From Clostridiales bacterium (GTDB taxonomy: Bacteria > Bacillota > Clostridia > Oscillospirales > CAG-382): a stretch of 64,000 nucleotides of DNA. The notes under the pieces are model-generated. The model ran no database searches, had not been told where the DNA came from, and saw only the letters and a list, made by a program, of their open reading frames with translations. Below are positions 25,908-35,036 of the stretch, piece after piece. The position numbers and the translations under genes are program-made. The stretch is from positions 62,001-126,000 of the forward strand of contig QAKH01000079.1 in assembly GCA_003343885.1 (NCBI GenBank), written 5' to 3'. Position 1 is the first letter of the stretch. The number at the start of each line of letters is the position of its first letter.

Positions 25908-26502
25908 GTGGGCCCTGCAACTCGTGCAGCTGCTCGCAAGTCGTTGCATAGACCCCGCATTCCGATTCCCCGCAGGTGCCGCGGCCCAGCATACGGTGGC
26001 GGCCTGCATGGAGGCGCTGGAGCGAGAGTTCGCGGGCGTGAGCCGTCAACGGATCGTAGACTTCTGCGTATGTCAGGTGTATGCCATGACCTTTTACAAG
26101 AAAGGGACGCTCCGGCAGCGGTGGCGCGTCGCCCACTCCTTCGGGGCCAAGGCGCTGGAACGATTCCGCCGCAACGAACAGAGGCACCGCTATTGGGAGG
26201 ATCGCTGGCTCGCGCAGCACGGAATCGTGCGTGCGCAACTCGTGGAGATGCTCCGCGACCGCACGCAGCACCCGCTCGCGAAGTTCATATATCCCGAATA
26301 CGAGGACCGCACCAAGCGCCGGCAGGCGGGCTCGGAGGCGGGGCTTTACATATGCACGCGGTCGACGCTCCTGTGGACGCCCTTCTCGCCCGTATGCCGT
26401 GCATGCGCCATGGCCGTTCAGTGCCGCACGCTGGAGCAGCGACGCTATCCGGAACTGCTGCGAATACGCGAAGAGCAATACGGGAAAGGAGGCGGCAGAT
26501 GA
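25900..26502 (+). CDS. Phage protein of unknown function with a Cys cluster
   Basis: 200 residues from ATG 25900, overlapping the sigma stop by 8 bases; an ATG at 25885 would add five residues. The body is helical and basic (FYKKGTLRQRWRVAHSFGAK). Near the C-terminus four cysteines appear in YICTRSTLLW and CRACAMAVQC, possibly a zinc site. It lies between sigma factor and helicase and overlaps the helicase as ATGA, so a replication or transcription accessory role is likely, but no family is recognised. Confidence 0.6.
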   Translation: MSKWALQLVQLLASRCIDPAFRFPAGAAAQHTVAACMEALEREFAGVSRQRIVDFCVCQVYAMTFYKKGTLRQRWRVAHSFGAKALERFRRNEQRHRYWEDRWLAQHGIVRAQLVEMLRDRTQHPLAKFIYPEYEDRTKRRQAGSEAGLYICTRSTLLWTPFSPVCRACAMAVQCRTLEQRRYPELLRIREEQYGKGGGR

Positions 26503-27854
26503 CGGCATCGCGCAACGCACTCTCGGCCGAGTATCTCTACGAACTCTACTCGACGGCCATACGCCACGAGGCCGTATGCGCCGTACTCGTAGCGCACATG
26601 CGGCGCGAGTACCTTCCCGACCGTACATTCCAACATATTCACGAGTTTTTCGTGAACCATTACCGGACCTACAAATCGCCGCCCTCATATGCCATGCTTG
26701 CGCAGACATTCGCCTCGGATTACGATGCACTGGAACTGGTGAACACTTTCCGTGAGTACGACGGAGAAAACAACCCCGAAGCGGTTGTCGACATGCTCGA
26801 AACGTACATCAAGGGTGTGCGTCTGCAGGCCGTATACTCCGAGGTGGGGAAACTCTACAACCAGAGCCGGCAGGCCGAGGCCGAAGCGAAACTCAAGGAA
26901 TACGCCGAGTGGCTCGCGGGATTCACACTCAAGGATTCGGCATTCGTGGACGTGGTGAAGACCTTCGCCATGCGTTTTCATCGCAACCGCCGCCGTGAGG
27001 AGGAGCTGCAGGCATCGGGCGTGAAGCCCGTCACACGCTTTTATATTCCCGATCTGGACGAACTGAATGCCGGACGCAGCCTCCGCGGACAGCTATCGTG
27101 CATCCTCGCGTCGACGGGCGTGGGAAAGAGCCACATGGCAAAACATATAGGCTTGCGGGCCGACATCGACGACGGACTGCACGTGCTGCATTTCCAGCTC
27201 GAAGGTTCCGAAGAAGAGGCACTCAATGCATACAGCGGGGGACTCATAGCCCGCAACGCCTTCTATTTCGAGCGGGGGCATATCGCCGAGGTGGAGATGC
27301 GCCGCTTCGAAAAGGAGATCGAGCGCTATGCCGGGAGTATAACCGTACGGTCGTTCCCACGCTTCGCGGCACGCATATCTACTATCGATATCCGAAACGG
27401 CATCGCCGAATACCGCAAAATCAACGCCCGAACGCCCGACATCGTCATCATCGACTCGATGGACCTCTTGAACGACGCCTCCCGCCGCCAGTGGGGAGCC
27501 GAGCACGAACGCTCGAAGCGCATCGCCGTGGCGAACGACCTGAAGGACCTTGCTGCCGACGAGAATGTATGGATGGTCGTCACGTATCAGGCGACGATCG
27601 AAAACCGCGACTGGCTAAACGACGAGAACAACGTCCTCACGGAGTACAACTGCTCGGAGGCGAAGGGGCTCGCACGGCCATGCACCCACCTTATATCGCT
27701 AAATCAGTCCGCGGCCGAGCGCGAGGCCAACGTCATGCGTCTGCATGTGGCAAAGAGCCGGTTCTTTCGCAAGGGAGATACTTTTCGCATAGCCACGGAC
27801 TATGACAACGAAACCTTTTACGATTCGGCAAGGACGCTGGGACTCAGACGGTAA
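26499..27854 (+). CDS. Replicative DNA helicase (DnaB/gp41-like)
   Basis: 451 residues from ATG 26499. The N-terminal 150 residues are helical, like the DnaB primase-interaction domain. The C-terminal RecA-like core starts with TRFYIPDLDELNAGRSLRGQ; Walker A is ASTGVGKSH near residue 207, and Walker B is DIVIIDSMDLL. QATIENRDW and SRFFRKGDTFRI follow in the positions of motifs H3 and beyond. It unwinds DNA at the fork and should act with the primase whose gene now lies 2.3 kb away, beyond a minus-strand insertion. Its last codons overlap the end of the AbiC-like gene. Confidence 0.85.
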   Translation: MTASRNALSAEYLYELYSTAIRHEAVCAVLVAHMRREYLPDRTFQHIHEFFVNHYRTYKSPPSYAMLAQTFASDYDALELVNTFREYDGENNPEAVVDMLETYIKGVRLQAVYSEVGKLYNQSRQAEAEAKLKEYAEWLAGFTLKDSAFVDVVKTFAMRFHRNRRREEELQASGVKPVTRFYIPDLDELNAGRSLRGQLSCILASTGVGKSHMAKHIGLRADIDDGLHVLHFQLEGSEEEALNAYSGGLIARNAFYFERGHIAEVEMRRFEKEIERYAGSITVRSFPRFAARISTIDIRNGIAEYRKINARTPDIVIIDSMDLLNDASRRQWGAEHERSKRIAVANDLKDLAADENVWMVVTYQATIENRDWLNDENNVLTEYNCSEAKGLARPCTHLISLNQSAAEREANVMRLHVAKSRFFRKGDTFRIATDYDNETFYDSARTLGLRR

Positions 27855-28881
27855 ATTCGGATGATGTTTGTTCTTGCCTTTCTTTCTCCATCGTTTGGTA
27901 TTCCTTCAATAACACTTTTACCCGATGGTATGCAGAATCGTCTTTCCCTTCCCCTTTTTCGAACAACACGATATCCTCTCGATATACATCGTCGAGGATA
28001 TCGTATTTCAGAAGTAATCGCACCATATCGAAACTCGATTTTTCCCATACCGCATTGAATACACCAAATGCCAACTCATAGCGGGATAATTGAGCACGAT
28101 ATAAATGTGCATAGTATGCTTTGTCCGTATCGTTGAGAGAAGATTGGTCGATAGTATTAAGGACATAATACATATTCCGGAAATATTGTCCGAGAAAATG
28201 TCCATTCTCTTCATAAAGTTGCCCGTACACTTCGGCAACAGCTTGGACTCTGTCTTTCGCTGATAGTTTATCGCTATATGCAATGGTCAGGGCTATGGCG
28301 GACCATTCTTGCTTGTTAGTGTCTACGCATTTGATATCTCGGTACATATTTATCTTAATTTCCGAAACAGTTTTTTTTGTTTCAGCGAACAATTTAGATT
28401 GGCAGTCTGTCAGTTTTGGAAAACGGGATGTGCCGTTGTTATTGGTTTTCAACCCGCGTATAATCAAATGTAATGCAAGATATTTATCCGCCTGTCGGGT
28501 ATAGGCTCTGAATGCGTCATATCCGGATATTGTATTTCCGTTCTCCTGATATATGACCGCCTCGACTTTCTGCTGATGCAGGCCGAGCAGATTAAAAATC
28601 TGTTCCCGCTCGGCATTCTTACGCCCTTCATATACCGTCCGAATAGCGATAATAAAAGCCAGAGATCCGAACACTGCACCCCAAAGCGTACCGAACGCGA
28701 TCCACGCATTATAATCGGAAGACAAACCATCATGGTAAATACAGAAATAACAGATAATTGGTGGTATGGAGAATATGCCACCTATAATCCACCAAAAACA
28801 AGGGGAAGCTGGTTGCATTGTGGCCGTTACCGCCTTTATCATTATAGCTTTTATTGCCTTGATTTTTTCCATTTTTTTCAT
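27844..28881 (-). CDS. Putative AbiC-type phage abortive infection protein
   Basis: 345 residues from the ATG at 28881 (a longer frame upstream is a shadow of the companion gene). Two N-terminal membrane segments are visible (about residues 25-52, CFWWIIGGIFSIPPIICYFC, and 58-85, AFGTLWGAVFGSLAFIIAIR). The C-terminal half has the pattern I know from putative AbiC proteins: FLGQYFRNMYYVLNTIDQSS, then YAHLYRAQLSRYELAFGVFN and a KYDIL ending. Such membrane proteins are linked to phage exclusion. Codons are AT-rich compared with the phage genes. It overlaps the companion stop by one base (TAATG) and ends inside the helicase gene. Confidence 0.75.
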   Translation of the reverse strand: MKKMEKIKAIKAIMIKAVTATMQPASPCFWWIIGGIFSIPPIICYFCIYHDGLSSDYNAWIAFGTLWGAVFGSLAFIIAIRTVYEGRKNAEREQIFNLLGLHQQKVEAVIYQENGNTISGYDAFRAYTRQADKYLALHLIIRGLKTNNNGTSRFPKLTDCQSKLFAETKKTVSEIKINMYRDIKCVDTNKQEWSAIALTIAYSDKLSAKDRVQAVAEVYGQLYEENGHFLGQYFRNMYYVLNTIDQSSLNDTDKAYYAHLYRAQLSRYELAFGVFNAVWEKSSFDMVRLLLKYDILDDVYREDIVLFEKGEGKDDSAYHRVKVLLKEYQTMEKERQEQTSSEFTV

Positions 28882-30047
28882 TATGATTTGGTGCTCAGCA
28901 TGGGTTTCAGTTTGCCGTCGATAAAATGATTCGGTTTCCAACCGGTCAGTAGCTTGTCTACAAAAAAAGTATCTGCGGCTGATACTACTGTACCAACAAC
29001 AGGTATTAAACTGGATAGTTCCGTAACAGTAAAGCGTGCTGCTTTGACACCTTTTTTGTCCGCCAGCGTCGGAGCCAAAACTTCGTTTATATATTGATTG
29101 ACCAGATCGGCATCCCGGTCGATTGTTCCTAGCCACTTCCTGAATTTATCGCCTTCTTCGAGTAATTTAAGTAGCTGTTCACCAGTTATCTGTCCTGCGA
29201 CGAATGCTGTCCCGATACTGGGACAATCTGCCAAGACATGCTTGTTAAATTCTATGATCTCTCCTTCGCTTTTGCGTGTTCGCTGTATGACATCGGCGAT
29301 TTGCAGATTCATCAGCGATGAGTGCAGATCGCTGGTAGCAAACTCACTCATAAACTGTCCTGCGATGTAATTGTCGCCCCGGGCCTCGGCCAATGCCAAT
29401 ATGATTGAAGAGTAACTGAGACCGGCTTGTTCCCGTTTGGTGAATATGTTATTGATCGTATCGAAATCAATATTGGACCGAACGCTATATGTTGCGGAAA
29501 ATGGACCAACGGGATGTTGGTCCTTTACGATATCAATGCGTAAAGGTTCTACCTGGACATATTCTGGAACATAGGTGTGTAGTATTTCTGCCACAGCCTG
29601 GGTTAGGTAGACAGTATTTAGGAAGTCTGCATCAATCATTTGCCCAATAACAGGCTCATAAGCATGCGCCTGAGCAATTTCAGAGAAACTATCAGCAAAT
29701 TTCATATTGTACATACTGTTGTGAACTACCTGTTGATGGGCTGTATAAAGGATGTTGTGCACACTGACATTATTACCACGGAACAACTCTACTCCATAGT
29801 GGATGTCGGCGCCAAATGGTTGTGTTGCAACACCCAGAATATTCTGTCGGATATGAAGTTTCAAGCGTCTGCTTTCAATCAGTTCTCGCAATGTATCTTC
29901 ACCGAATGTCTTCAATAGTGTTACCATTTCGGCCGTATGCGCCAATACGTTAACCTCTCCGTAAAAAAGCATCGTGTCAATAAGGAACGACATATCGAGT
30001 CGTCCATCGTTCAATTCTCTGGATTTAATGCAAATCTTCTCGAACAT
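28881..30047 (-). CDS. Unknown companion of the AbiC-like protein
   Basis: 388 residues, cytosolic, no named domain recognised. The N-terminus (SFLIDTMLFYGEVNVLAHTA, LLKTFGEDTLRELIESRRLK) has the look of proteins that begin with a short alpha/beta module; the centre is helical; a hydrophobic patch near the C-terminus (SSLIPVVGTVVSAADTFFVD) could touch membrane or fold as a helix. The stop and the AbiC-like start share one base, so translation is coupled and the pair should act together. A promoter lies just upstream. Its AT-rich codons contrast with the GC-rich phage genes on both sides. Confidence 0.7.
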   Translation of the reverse strand: MFEKICIKSRELNDGRLDMSFLIDTMLFYGEVNVLAHTAEMVTLLKTFGEDTLRELIESRRLKLHIRQNILGVATQPFGADIHYGVELFRGNNVSVHNILYTAHQQVVHNSMYNMKFADSFSEIAQAHAYEPVIGQMIDADFLNTVYLTQAVAEILHTYVPEYVQVEPLRIDIVKDQHPVGPFSATYSVRSNIDFDTINNIFTKREQAGLSYSSIILALAEARGDNYIAGQFMSEFATSDLHSSLMNLQIADVIQRTRKSEGEIIEFNKHVLADCPSIGTAFVAGQITGEQLLKLLEEGDKFRKWLGTIDRDADLVNQYINEVLAPTLADKKGVKAARFTVTELSSLIPVVGTVVSAADTFFVDKLLTGWKPNHFIDGKLKPMLSTKS

Positions 30048-30070
30048 GTTTTGTTACATTTTTCACATAT

Positions 30071-30101
30071 CGAATTTACTTATTTTTTCGTATTTGCCCA
30101 A
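30071..30101 (-). promoter_or_regulatory. Promoter of the two-gene AbiC-like unit
   Basis: On the minus strand TTGG (30098-30101), 19 bases, then TAAATTCG (30071-30078): one mismatch in each box from TTTG-N19-TAnnTTTG, with ideal spacing, 24 bases upstream of the ATG of the 388-residue gene. It supports independent expression of the unit in the lysogen. Confidence 0.5.
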
Positions 30102-30133
30102 CTTTTCTATTCGATGTTGGACTATTCCTTTAT

Positions 30134-31165
30134 GTGCGAACAGACGATAACACATACCTTATCGAGGAACTAACTCGTGAACTTTCGGCCCGCCGCGACG
30201 GATCGCGTCGCAACCTCATAGCCCGGTGTCCTTACTGCGGCAAGGAGGGTAAGTACGGCGTTTATATCGGTCCCGAGACGGCCCGCAAGAAACCTTTCAT
30301 GGCGCACTGCTTCTCGTGCGGGGCTTCGACGCACTCGTTGGAGCGAACGCTCGAAGCCCTCGGGCGCATGGACCTGCTGCCGACGCGCACGACCGACCCC
30401 GAAGCCAAGCTGGACTGCAGCCTGCTCTTTCCGCTCGATGCGGGCGAGGAGATCGACGATGGACTGGGTATCGTGGAGCTGCCGGAGTTCTGGCGCCGCA
30501 CCTTCCTGCATCCTTACCTCAAGGGACGCGGCTTCACGGCCGACGACTACGAGTTCTTTCCGGTGGGAACCACACGGGGCCTGAACTTCCGCTACGACGA
30601 TTACGTGATTTTTCCGGTTATCGACTCCGGCGACACGGTAGGATACGTCGCCCGCCATCTTTGGCCCAAGGCCGAGATCGATGCCTACAACCGCCGGGCG
30701 AAATTCACGGGCGACTACGCCATACGGCGCTTTCGCAACTCCACGCAAAACGACTTCGTGAAGCTGCTTTACAACTATGACGCGGTACATGAGGACAGCA
30801 CCGAGACGGTCGTTCTCTGTGAGGGCATATTCGACGTGGTGGCTCTCACACGCAAGCTCGACCTATACGAGTCGGAGCGCGTGGCCGCCGTAGCCACCTT
30901 CGGAAAGAAAATATCGCAGGCCCAGATTTACAAGCTTCAGACGAAAGGCGTGCGCAACGTCGTGGTGGGATACGACGGGGATGCTGTGGACGCCACGAAG
31001 AAGACGGCCGAGGAACTAAGCCGCTACTTCGAGGTGCTCGTGGCCGACATTCCCGATCCCAAAAAGGACTGGGAAGACCTCTCTCCGCAGGAGATCTACG
31101 ACATCTTCGCCTACCGCCTCAAAACGCCCGTCGAGTACAAAATCAATAAAATCCAGCAACTATGA
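30134..31165 (+). CDS. Phage DNA primase (zinc ribbon plus Toprim)
   Basis: 343 residues from a GTG at 30134; the ATG two bases earlier is in another frame and soon stops. An N-terminal zinc ribbon has CPYC at about residue 33 and CFSC at about 59. The middle (FRYDDYVIFPVIDSGDTVGY) is the usual linker. The Toprim core has ETVVLCEGIFDVVAL and NVVVGYDGDAVDA, giving the acidic triad. It makes RNA primers for the replisome. The start lies at the edge of the inserted AbiC-like unit, so its original upstream region was probably changed by the insertion. Confidence 0.85.
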   Translation: MRTDDNTYLIEELTRELSARRDGSRRNLIARCPYCGKEGKYGVYIGPETARKKPFMAHCFSCGASTHSLERTLEALGRMDLLPTRTTDPEAKLDCSLLFPLDAGEEIDDGLGIVELPEFWRRTFLHPYLKGRGFTADDYEFFPVGTTRGLNFRYDDYVIFPVIDSGDTVGYVARHLWPKAEIDAYNRRAKFTGDYAIRRFRNSTQNDFVKLLYNYDAVHEDSTETVVLCEGIFDVVALTRKLDLYESERVAAVATFGKKISQAQIYKLQTKGVRNVVVGYDGDAVDATKKTAEELSRYFEVLVADIPDPKKDWEDLSPQEIYDIFAYRLKTPVEYKINKIQQL

Positions 31166-32868
31166 ACGATCTAACCCGATGGCTCGACAGCCAAAATATA
31201 GACTACTGTGTCATGGACAACGAGGTGGTCGATATACCGGAGTTCGGCCGCCTGTTCCGCGCCGACCTTACGGGCGTGAAGAGTATCTTCCGCCAGCGGG
31301 GAGATGAGCAGGTCTTCAACCTGATGGAAGACCCGCAGACTCTTATCGACGAGGGTATTTTTCACGTCGCCTTTCCATTCGGCGACAACTGGTACTACTA
31401 TGACCTGCGCGGGGAGTTTTCCCTGAATATCCTGCGGCATATCGGTCGGCCCAAGCCTGACGGGTGCGATGTCGAGTTCGTCAATCTGGGCGTTCACACT
31501 CCCTACGAACTGCTCAACGCTTCGGGCGATATCGGGGCATGGGTCCGAAAGGCCAAATGGATGGGCCATACGGCCCTCGGTCTCTGCGATCGCAATACGA
31601 TGGCCGGAACACTGGCGTTCCAGAAAGAGTGCGCCAAGGCTGGAATTAAGCGCGTCTTCGGCTATTCGCTCACGCTGGATGGCGACGGAACGGAAGTCCC
31701 GTTGAAGGTCTACTGCCAGAGCCAGCAGGGATTGCAAAACCTGCTGCGCATCCAGAAAGCGGTGATGGTGGACCGCGAGGACGGGAGGATCGACATGGAG
31801 CGCCTCATGGCCCACGGACGCGGCAATGTCCTCGTGCTTGGAACGCTCGCAGCGGAGTGGATGACGGAGAACCGCCCGGCCATCGGGCGACTGCGCGAAG
31901 CCTTCGAGGCCCTCTACTACCAGATCGATCCCACGGAGTTCAAGGCCGACCGTATCGACGTGCAGCGGCTGGAGAATATGCGGCGATACTTCCACGAGTT
32001 CTGCAAGAAAGGCGTGTTCGAGGTGGAACCGGTGCTGATTCCCGATTGCTACTACATCGACCAAGCCGACGCCCGCAGCAAAATCATACTCAACAAGATC
32101 GCCACGGGCGCCGCGCACGAGCAGAGCAACGAACAGTATTTCCGATCCGCCGGAGAGCTTCGGGACAAGCTGCGGCCGTTGTTCGACCCCGAGCGGTGGG
32201 ATGTGGACGAACTGTTCCGGCGGATGTGCCGCAATACGGTCGTGATCGCCCAAGGGGCCGAAGCGGCATACCGGACGGACGCCGTCTTCATGCCGCGCTA
32301 CGACATGACGCCGGACGAGAAAGCGAAGTACGGCGACACGCATACGATGTTCCTTTCGCTGCTCGAAGAGGGTTTTTCCAGATTGGTACCTGCGGAAAAA
32401 GAAGCCGAATATCGGGAGCGTCTCGATAAGGAGATTTATATCCTCGAATCGACGGACAACATAGACTACTTGCTGGTTCAGTACGACACCGTGAACTGGG
32501 CGCGCCGCAACGGCATCCTCGTAGGCTGCGGTCGAGGCTCGGCGGGCGGCTGTCTGGCCTTGTACCTGCTGGGCATCACGCTGATCGACCCTGTGAAGTA
32601 CGGTCTGTTGTTCGAGCGTTTCCTACTGCCCGAACGCGCCGGATTGTATGCGGCCTGCACCACGCGTATCGTAGGACGCATCGACTCGAAGGACAGCTAC
32701 CGCATCGGATTGGAGAACAGCCGCGAGATCCTGCTGGACCGCGATGCCCGGCTCGTGGTACGCCGCGGCGACGAACAGATCGAGGTCTATGCCGACGAAC
32801 TTCGGGAAGGAGACGACATCTTGTTCGACAACCGCGATTTACTGTTTGAAATAGACCGACAATCATGA
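31162..32868 (+). CDS. C-family DNA polymerase, N-terminal part (PHP plus start of palm), with Hint-like tail
   Basis: 568 residues, ATGA-type overlap on both sides. After about 110 extra residues comes a PHP-like domain (FVNLGVHTPYELLNASGDIG, ALGLCDRNTMAGTLAFQKEC) in which the usual TDHG is CDRN, so a metal ligand is missing and proofreading by PHP is doubtful. The palm begins with GCGRGSAGGCLALYLLGITL and LLFERFLLPER, the exact text that in full DnaE is followed by the PDIDIDF catalytic motif. Instead a 75-residue tail follows, including RLVVRRGDEQIEVYADELRE and GDDIL, which resembles intein block B. The polymerase continues in the next gene. Confidence 0.85.
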   Translation: MNDLTRWLDSQNIDYCVMDNEVVDIPEFGRLFRADLTGVKSIFRQRGDEQVFNLMEDPQTLIDEGIFHVAFPFGDNWYYYDLRGEFSLNILRHIGRPKPDGCDVEFVNLGVHTPYELLNASGDIGAWVRKAKWMGHTALGLCDRNTMAGTLAFQKECAKAGIKRVFGYSLTLDGDGTEVPLKVYCQSQQGLQNLLRIQKAVMVDREDGRIDMERLMAHGRGNVLVLGTLAAEWMTENRPAIGRLREAFEALYYQIDPTEFKADRIDVQRLENMRRYFHEFCKKGVFEVEPVLIPDCYYIDQADARSKIILNKIATGAAHEQSNEQYFRSAGELRDKLRPLFDPERWDVDELFRRMCRNTVVIAQGAEAAYRTDAVFMPRYDMTPDEKAKYGDTHTMFLSLLEEGFSRLVPAEKEAEYRERLDKEIYILESTDNIDYLLVQYDTVNWARRNGILVGCGRGSAGGCLALYLLGITLIDPVKYGLLFERFLLPERAGLYAACTTRIVGRIDSKDSYRIGLENSREILLDRDARLVVRRGDEQIEVYADELREGDDILFDNRDLLFEIDRQS

Positions 32869-35036
32869 GAATAACGAAGATCACACACGAAAAAGCTCCG
32901 GTCGAAGCTCTCGATACGGAGGCAGACGAGGGCTACCTGCAAGGTCCCGGCCGCGTGCTGGCCGACGTCGATGTCGATTATCAGGCCGACCGTCGTCAGG
33001 AGGTCAAGGAGTATCTGGAGCGCCGCTACAATATCGAAGGGCGGCAGCGGGTCTTCTCGGCCGGGACTTTCTCGACCATGAAGCTCAAAGCCTGCCTGAA
33101 GGACGTCTGCCGCGTGCATAAGATTCCCGTGTCGCTGGCTAACTATATCTCGGCGATCATCGGCTCTTCCGATGCGACATGGACCGACCTGTTCCGCCTT
33201 GCGGCCCGCACGCCCAAAGTCCGCAAGTTCGTGAACGATTACCCGCAGGCCGTCGAAGATATGCGCCCGCTGCTGGGCCAGCCTCGTTCGGCCTCGGTGC
33301 ACGCCTCGGCCATCCTGATCACGCCGGAGCACCGGGACGGAGAGCCGTCCGAATGTTTCGACTTCACGCCCGTAAAACGGGTGGACGGCATGCTCGTCAG
33401 CGAGCTGGACGGCTACTCGTTGGATGAAGTGGGTCTTCTGAAGAACGACTGCCTCGGCATTCTGGAACTTACGAAGATACAGTCCGTACTGAATGAAATC
33501 AACCGTATCTACGATTCGGGCATCTCCTTCGAAAAGATCGTACTCAGCGGACTGGATGACGAAAAGACCTACGGACTGCTCTGCGAAGGCTACACGGCCA
33601 ACATCTTCCAGCTATCCTCGGCAGGCATGACCCGTTATCTGCAGGATATGCAGCCGGCGTCGATCGGTGATCTGATCGCGGCCAATGCGCTCTACCGTCC
33701 GGCAACGCTCGACTCCGGCGCGGCGGAGAACTACCTGCGCTGCCGTCTGGGCGAGGTCGCTCCGGTCTACCTGTGGGGAACGTACGATGCCCTGAAAGAT
33801 ACCTGCGGGCAGTTGATCTATCAGGAGCAGGTCAGCCGCCTCGTCCGCGACGTGGGCGGCTTTTCATTGGCCGAAGGTGTGCGGCTCGTCAAGCTGATCT
33901 CCAAGAAAAAGATCGACGTTATTCATGCTATGCGGGAGAAGTTCATGACGGGAGCAGCAGAGAAGGGATGCCCGAAGGACGACGCCCTGCGCATCTGGGA
34001 TCTGATCGAAAGCGCCGGAAGCTATCTCTTCAACCTATCCCACGCCTCGGCCTACGCGATTACGGCTTACGTCGGTGCATGGCTCAAGGCTAACTATCCC
34101 ACGGCCTTCTATACCGTGGCCCTGCAATACGCCGATGACAAGGAGATCGTTACGCTGATGTCCGAAATGGAGCGGTGCTCTGCAGCCCGTATCGTGCCGC
34201 CCGACATCAACCTCTCGCAGGTGCAGTTTTATACCGACTACCATAGCGACAGTATCTACTGGTCGTTCGGCCGTATCAAAATGGTCGGCGTCCGAACGGC
34301 GGAACATATCGTTCGCGAGCGGGAGCGATTCGGAGAGTTTACGGGTGTCGGGGATTTCGTCCGCCGTATCTTCCGCCACCGGCTCAAGAAATACCGTACT
34401 TGGGAGGACGACCTTCCGCCAGCCGAGGCGGAACGTGTTCCCGTAAACGCCCGCCATGTCCGTAACCTGATTTTGGCCGGCTGCTTCGATACGGTGGAAC
34501 GTATCGCATCTGTTACCGAGCGTTACGGCATCCTTCAGCGTGCCGCCGCGGAGCTGGGTTTCGCGCTCGACGAGCGGGACTATCCGCCGGAAGAGATCGC
34601 CAAGCACCACTTCTGGGCCCGGCAGCAGATCGCCGTGTCGGGCATCGGATCCGTGGACTACCGCCGCATCTTCGACGAGTCGGCAGTTCGTGCCCGCATC
34701 AAGGGCCGCGCGTCGTACATGAGCCTTCACGACGCCCTCGTGATGGAGAACGAAGGGAAAAAAGTCGCCGTCTGTGCAACCGTAACCGATGTGGAGGAGC
34801 TATCCTATAAGGACAGGATGACGGGCGACCGGGTCGCTTTTTGCAAGATTATATTGCAACAGAACACCGACACGATCGAGGCGGTCTGCTGGAACGACTT
34901 TTTCAGCGCCCGCCGTGCCGAGATCATGAGGCTCAAGGACCGTATTGTGGTACTCACGGGTATCATCCGTTACAGCGACTTCTCGGGCGCCAACACCCTG
35001 CATACGACCAAAACATCCATATTATCGCAAGAGTGA
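32865..35036 (+). CDS. C-family DNA polymerase, C-terminal part (palm, fingers, OB fold)
   Basis: 723 residues. The first 30 (ITKITHEKAPVEALDTEADE, GYLQGPG) resemble the C-terminal piece of a split intein but lack the His-Asn end. Next is LADVDVDYQADRRQ, equal to the DnaE PDIDIDF motif with two catalytic aspartates; the third is expected in DEVGLLKNDCLGILEL. Fingers follow (LISKKKIDVIHAMREKFMTG, NLSHASAYAITAYVGAWLKA). A C-terminal OB-like domain (KVAVCATVTDVEELSYKD) ends it. The two parts together make one polymerase, so they must associate or be joined. A GTG-start gene overlaps the stop. Confidence 0.85.
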   Translation: MRITKITHEKAPVEALDTEADEGYLQGPGRVLADVDVDYQADRRQEVKEYLERRYNIEGRQRVFSAGTFSTMKLKACLKDVCRVHKIPVSLANYISAIIGSSDATWTDLFRLAARTPKVRKFVNDYPQAVEDMRPLLGQPRSASVHASAILITPEHRDGEPSECFDFTPVKRVDGMLVSELDGYSLDEVGLLKNDCLGILELTKIQSVLNEINRIYDSGISFEKIVLSGLDDEKTYGLLCEGYTANIFQLSSAGMTRYLQDMQPASIGDLIAANALYRPATLDSGAAENYLRCRLGEVAPVYLWGTYDALKDTCGQLIYQEQVSRLVRDVGGFSLAEGVRLVKLISKKKIDVIHAMREKFMTGAAEKGCPKDDALRIWDLIESAGSYLFNLSHASAYAITAYVGAWLKANYPTAFYTVALQYADDKEIVTLMSEMERCSAARIVPPDINLSQVQFYTDYHSDSIYWSFGRIKMVGVRTAEHIVRERERFGEFTGVGDFVRRIFRHRLKKYRTWEDDLPPAEAERVPVNARHVRNLILAGCFDTVERIASVTERYGILQRAAAELGFALDERDYPPEEIAKHHFWARQQIAVSGIGSVDYRRIFDESAVRARIKGRASYMSLHDALVMENEGKKVAVCATVTDVEELSYKDRMTGDRVAFCKIILQQNTDTIEAVCWNDFFSARRAEIMRLKDRIVVLTGIIRYSDFSGANTLHTTKTSILSQE

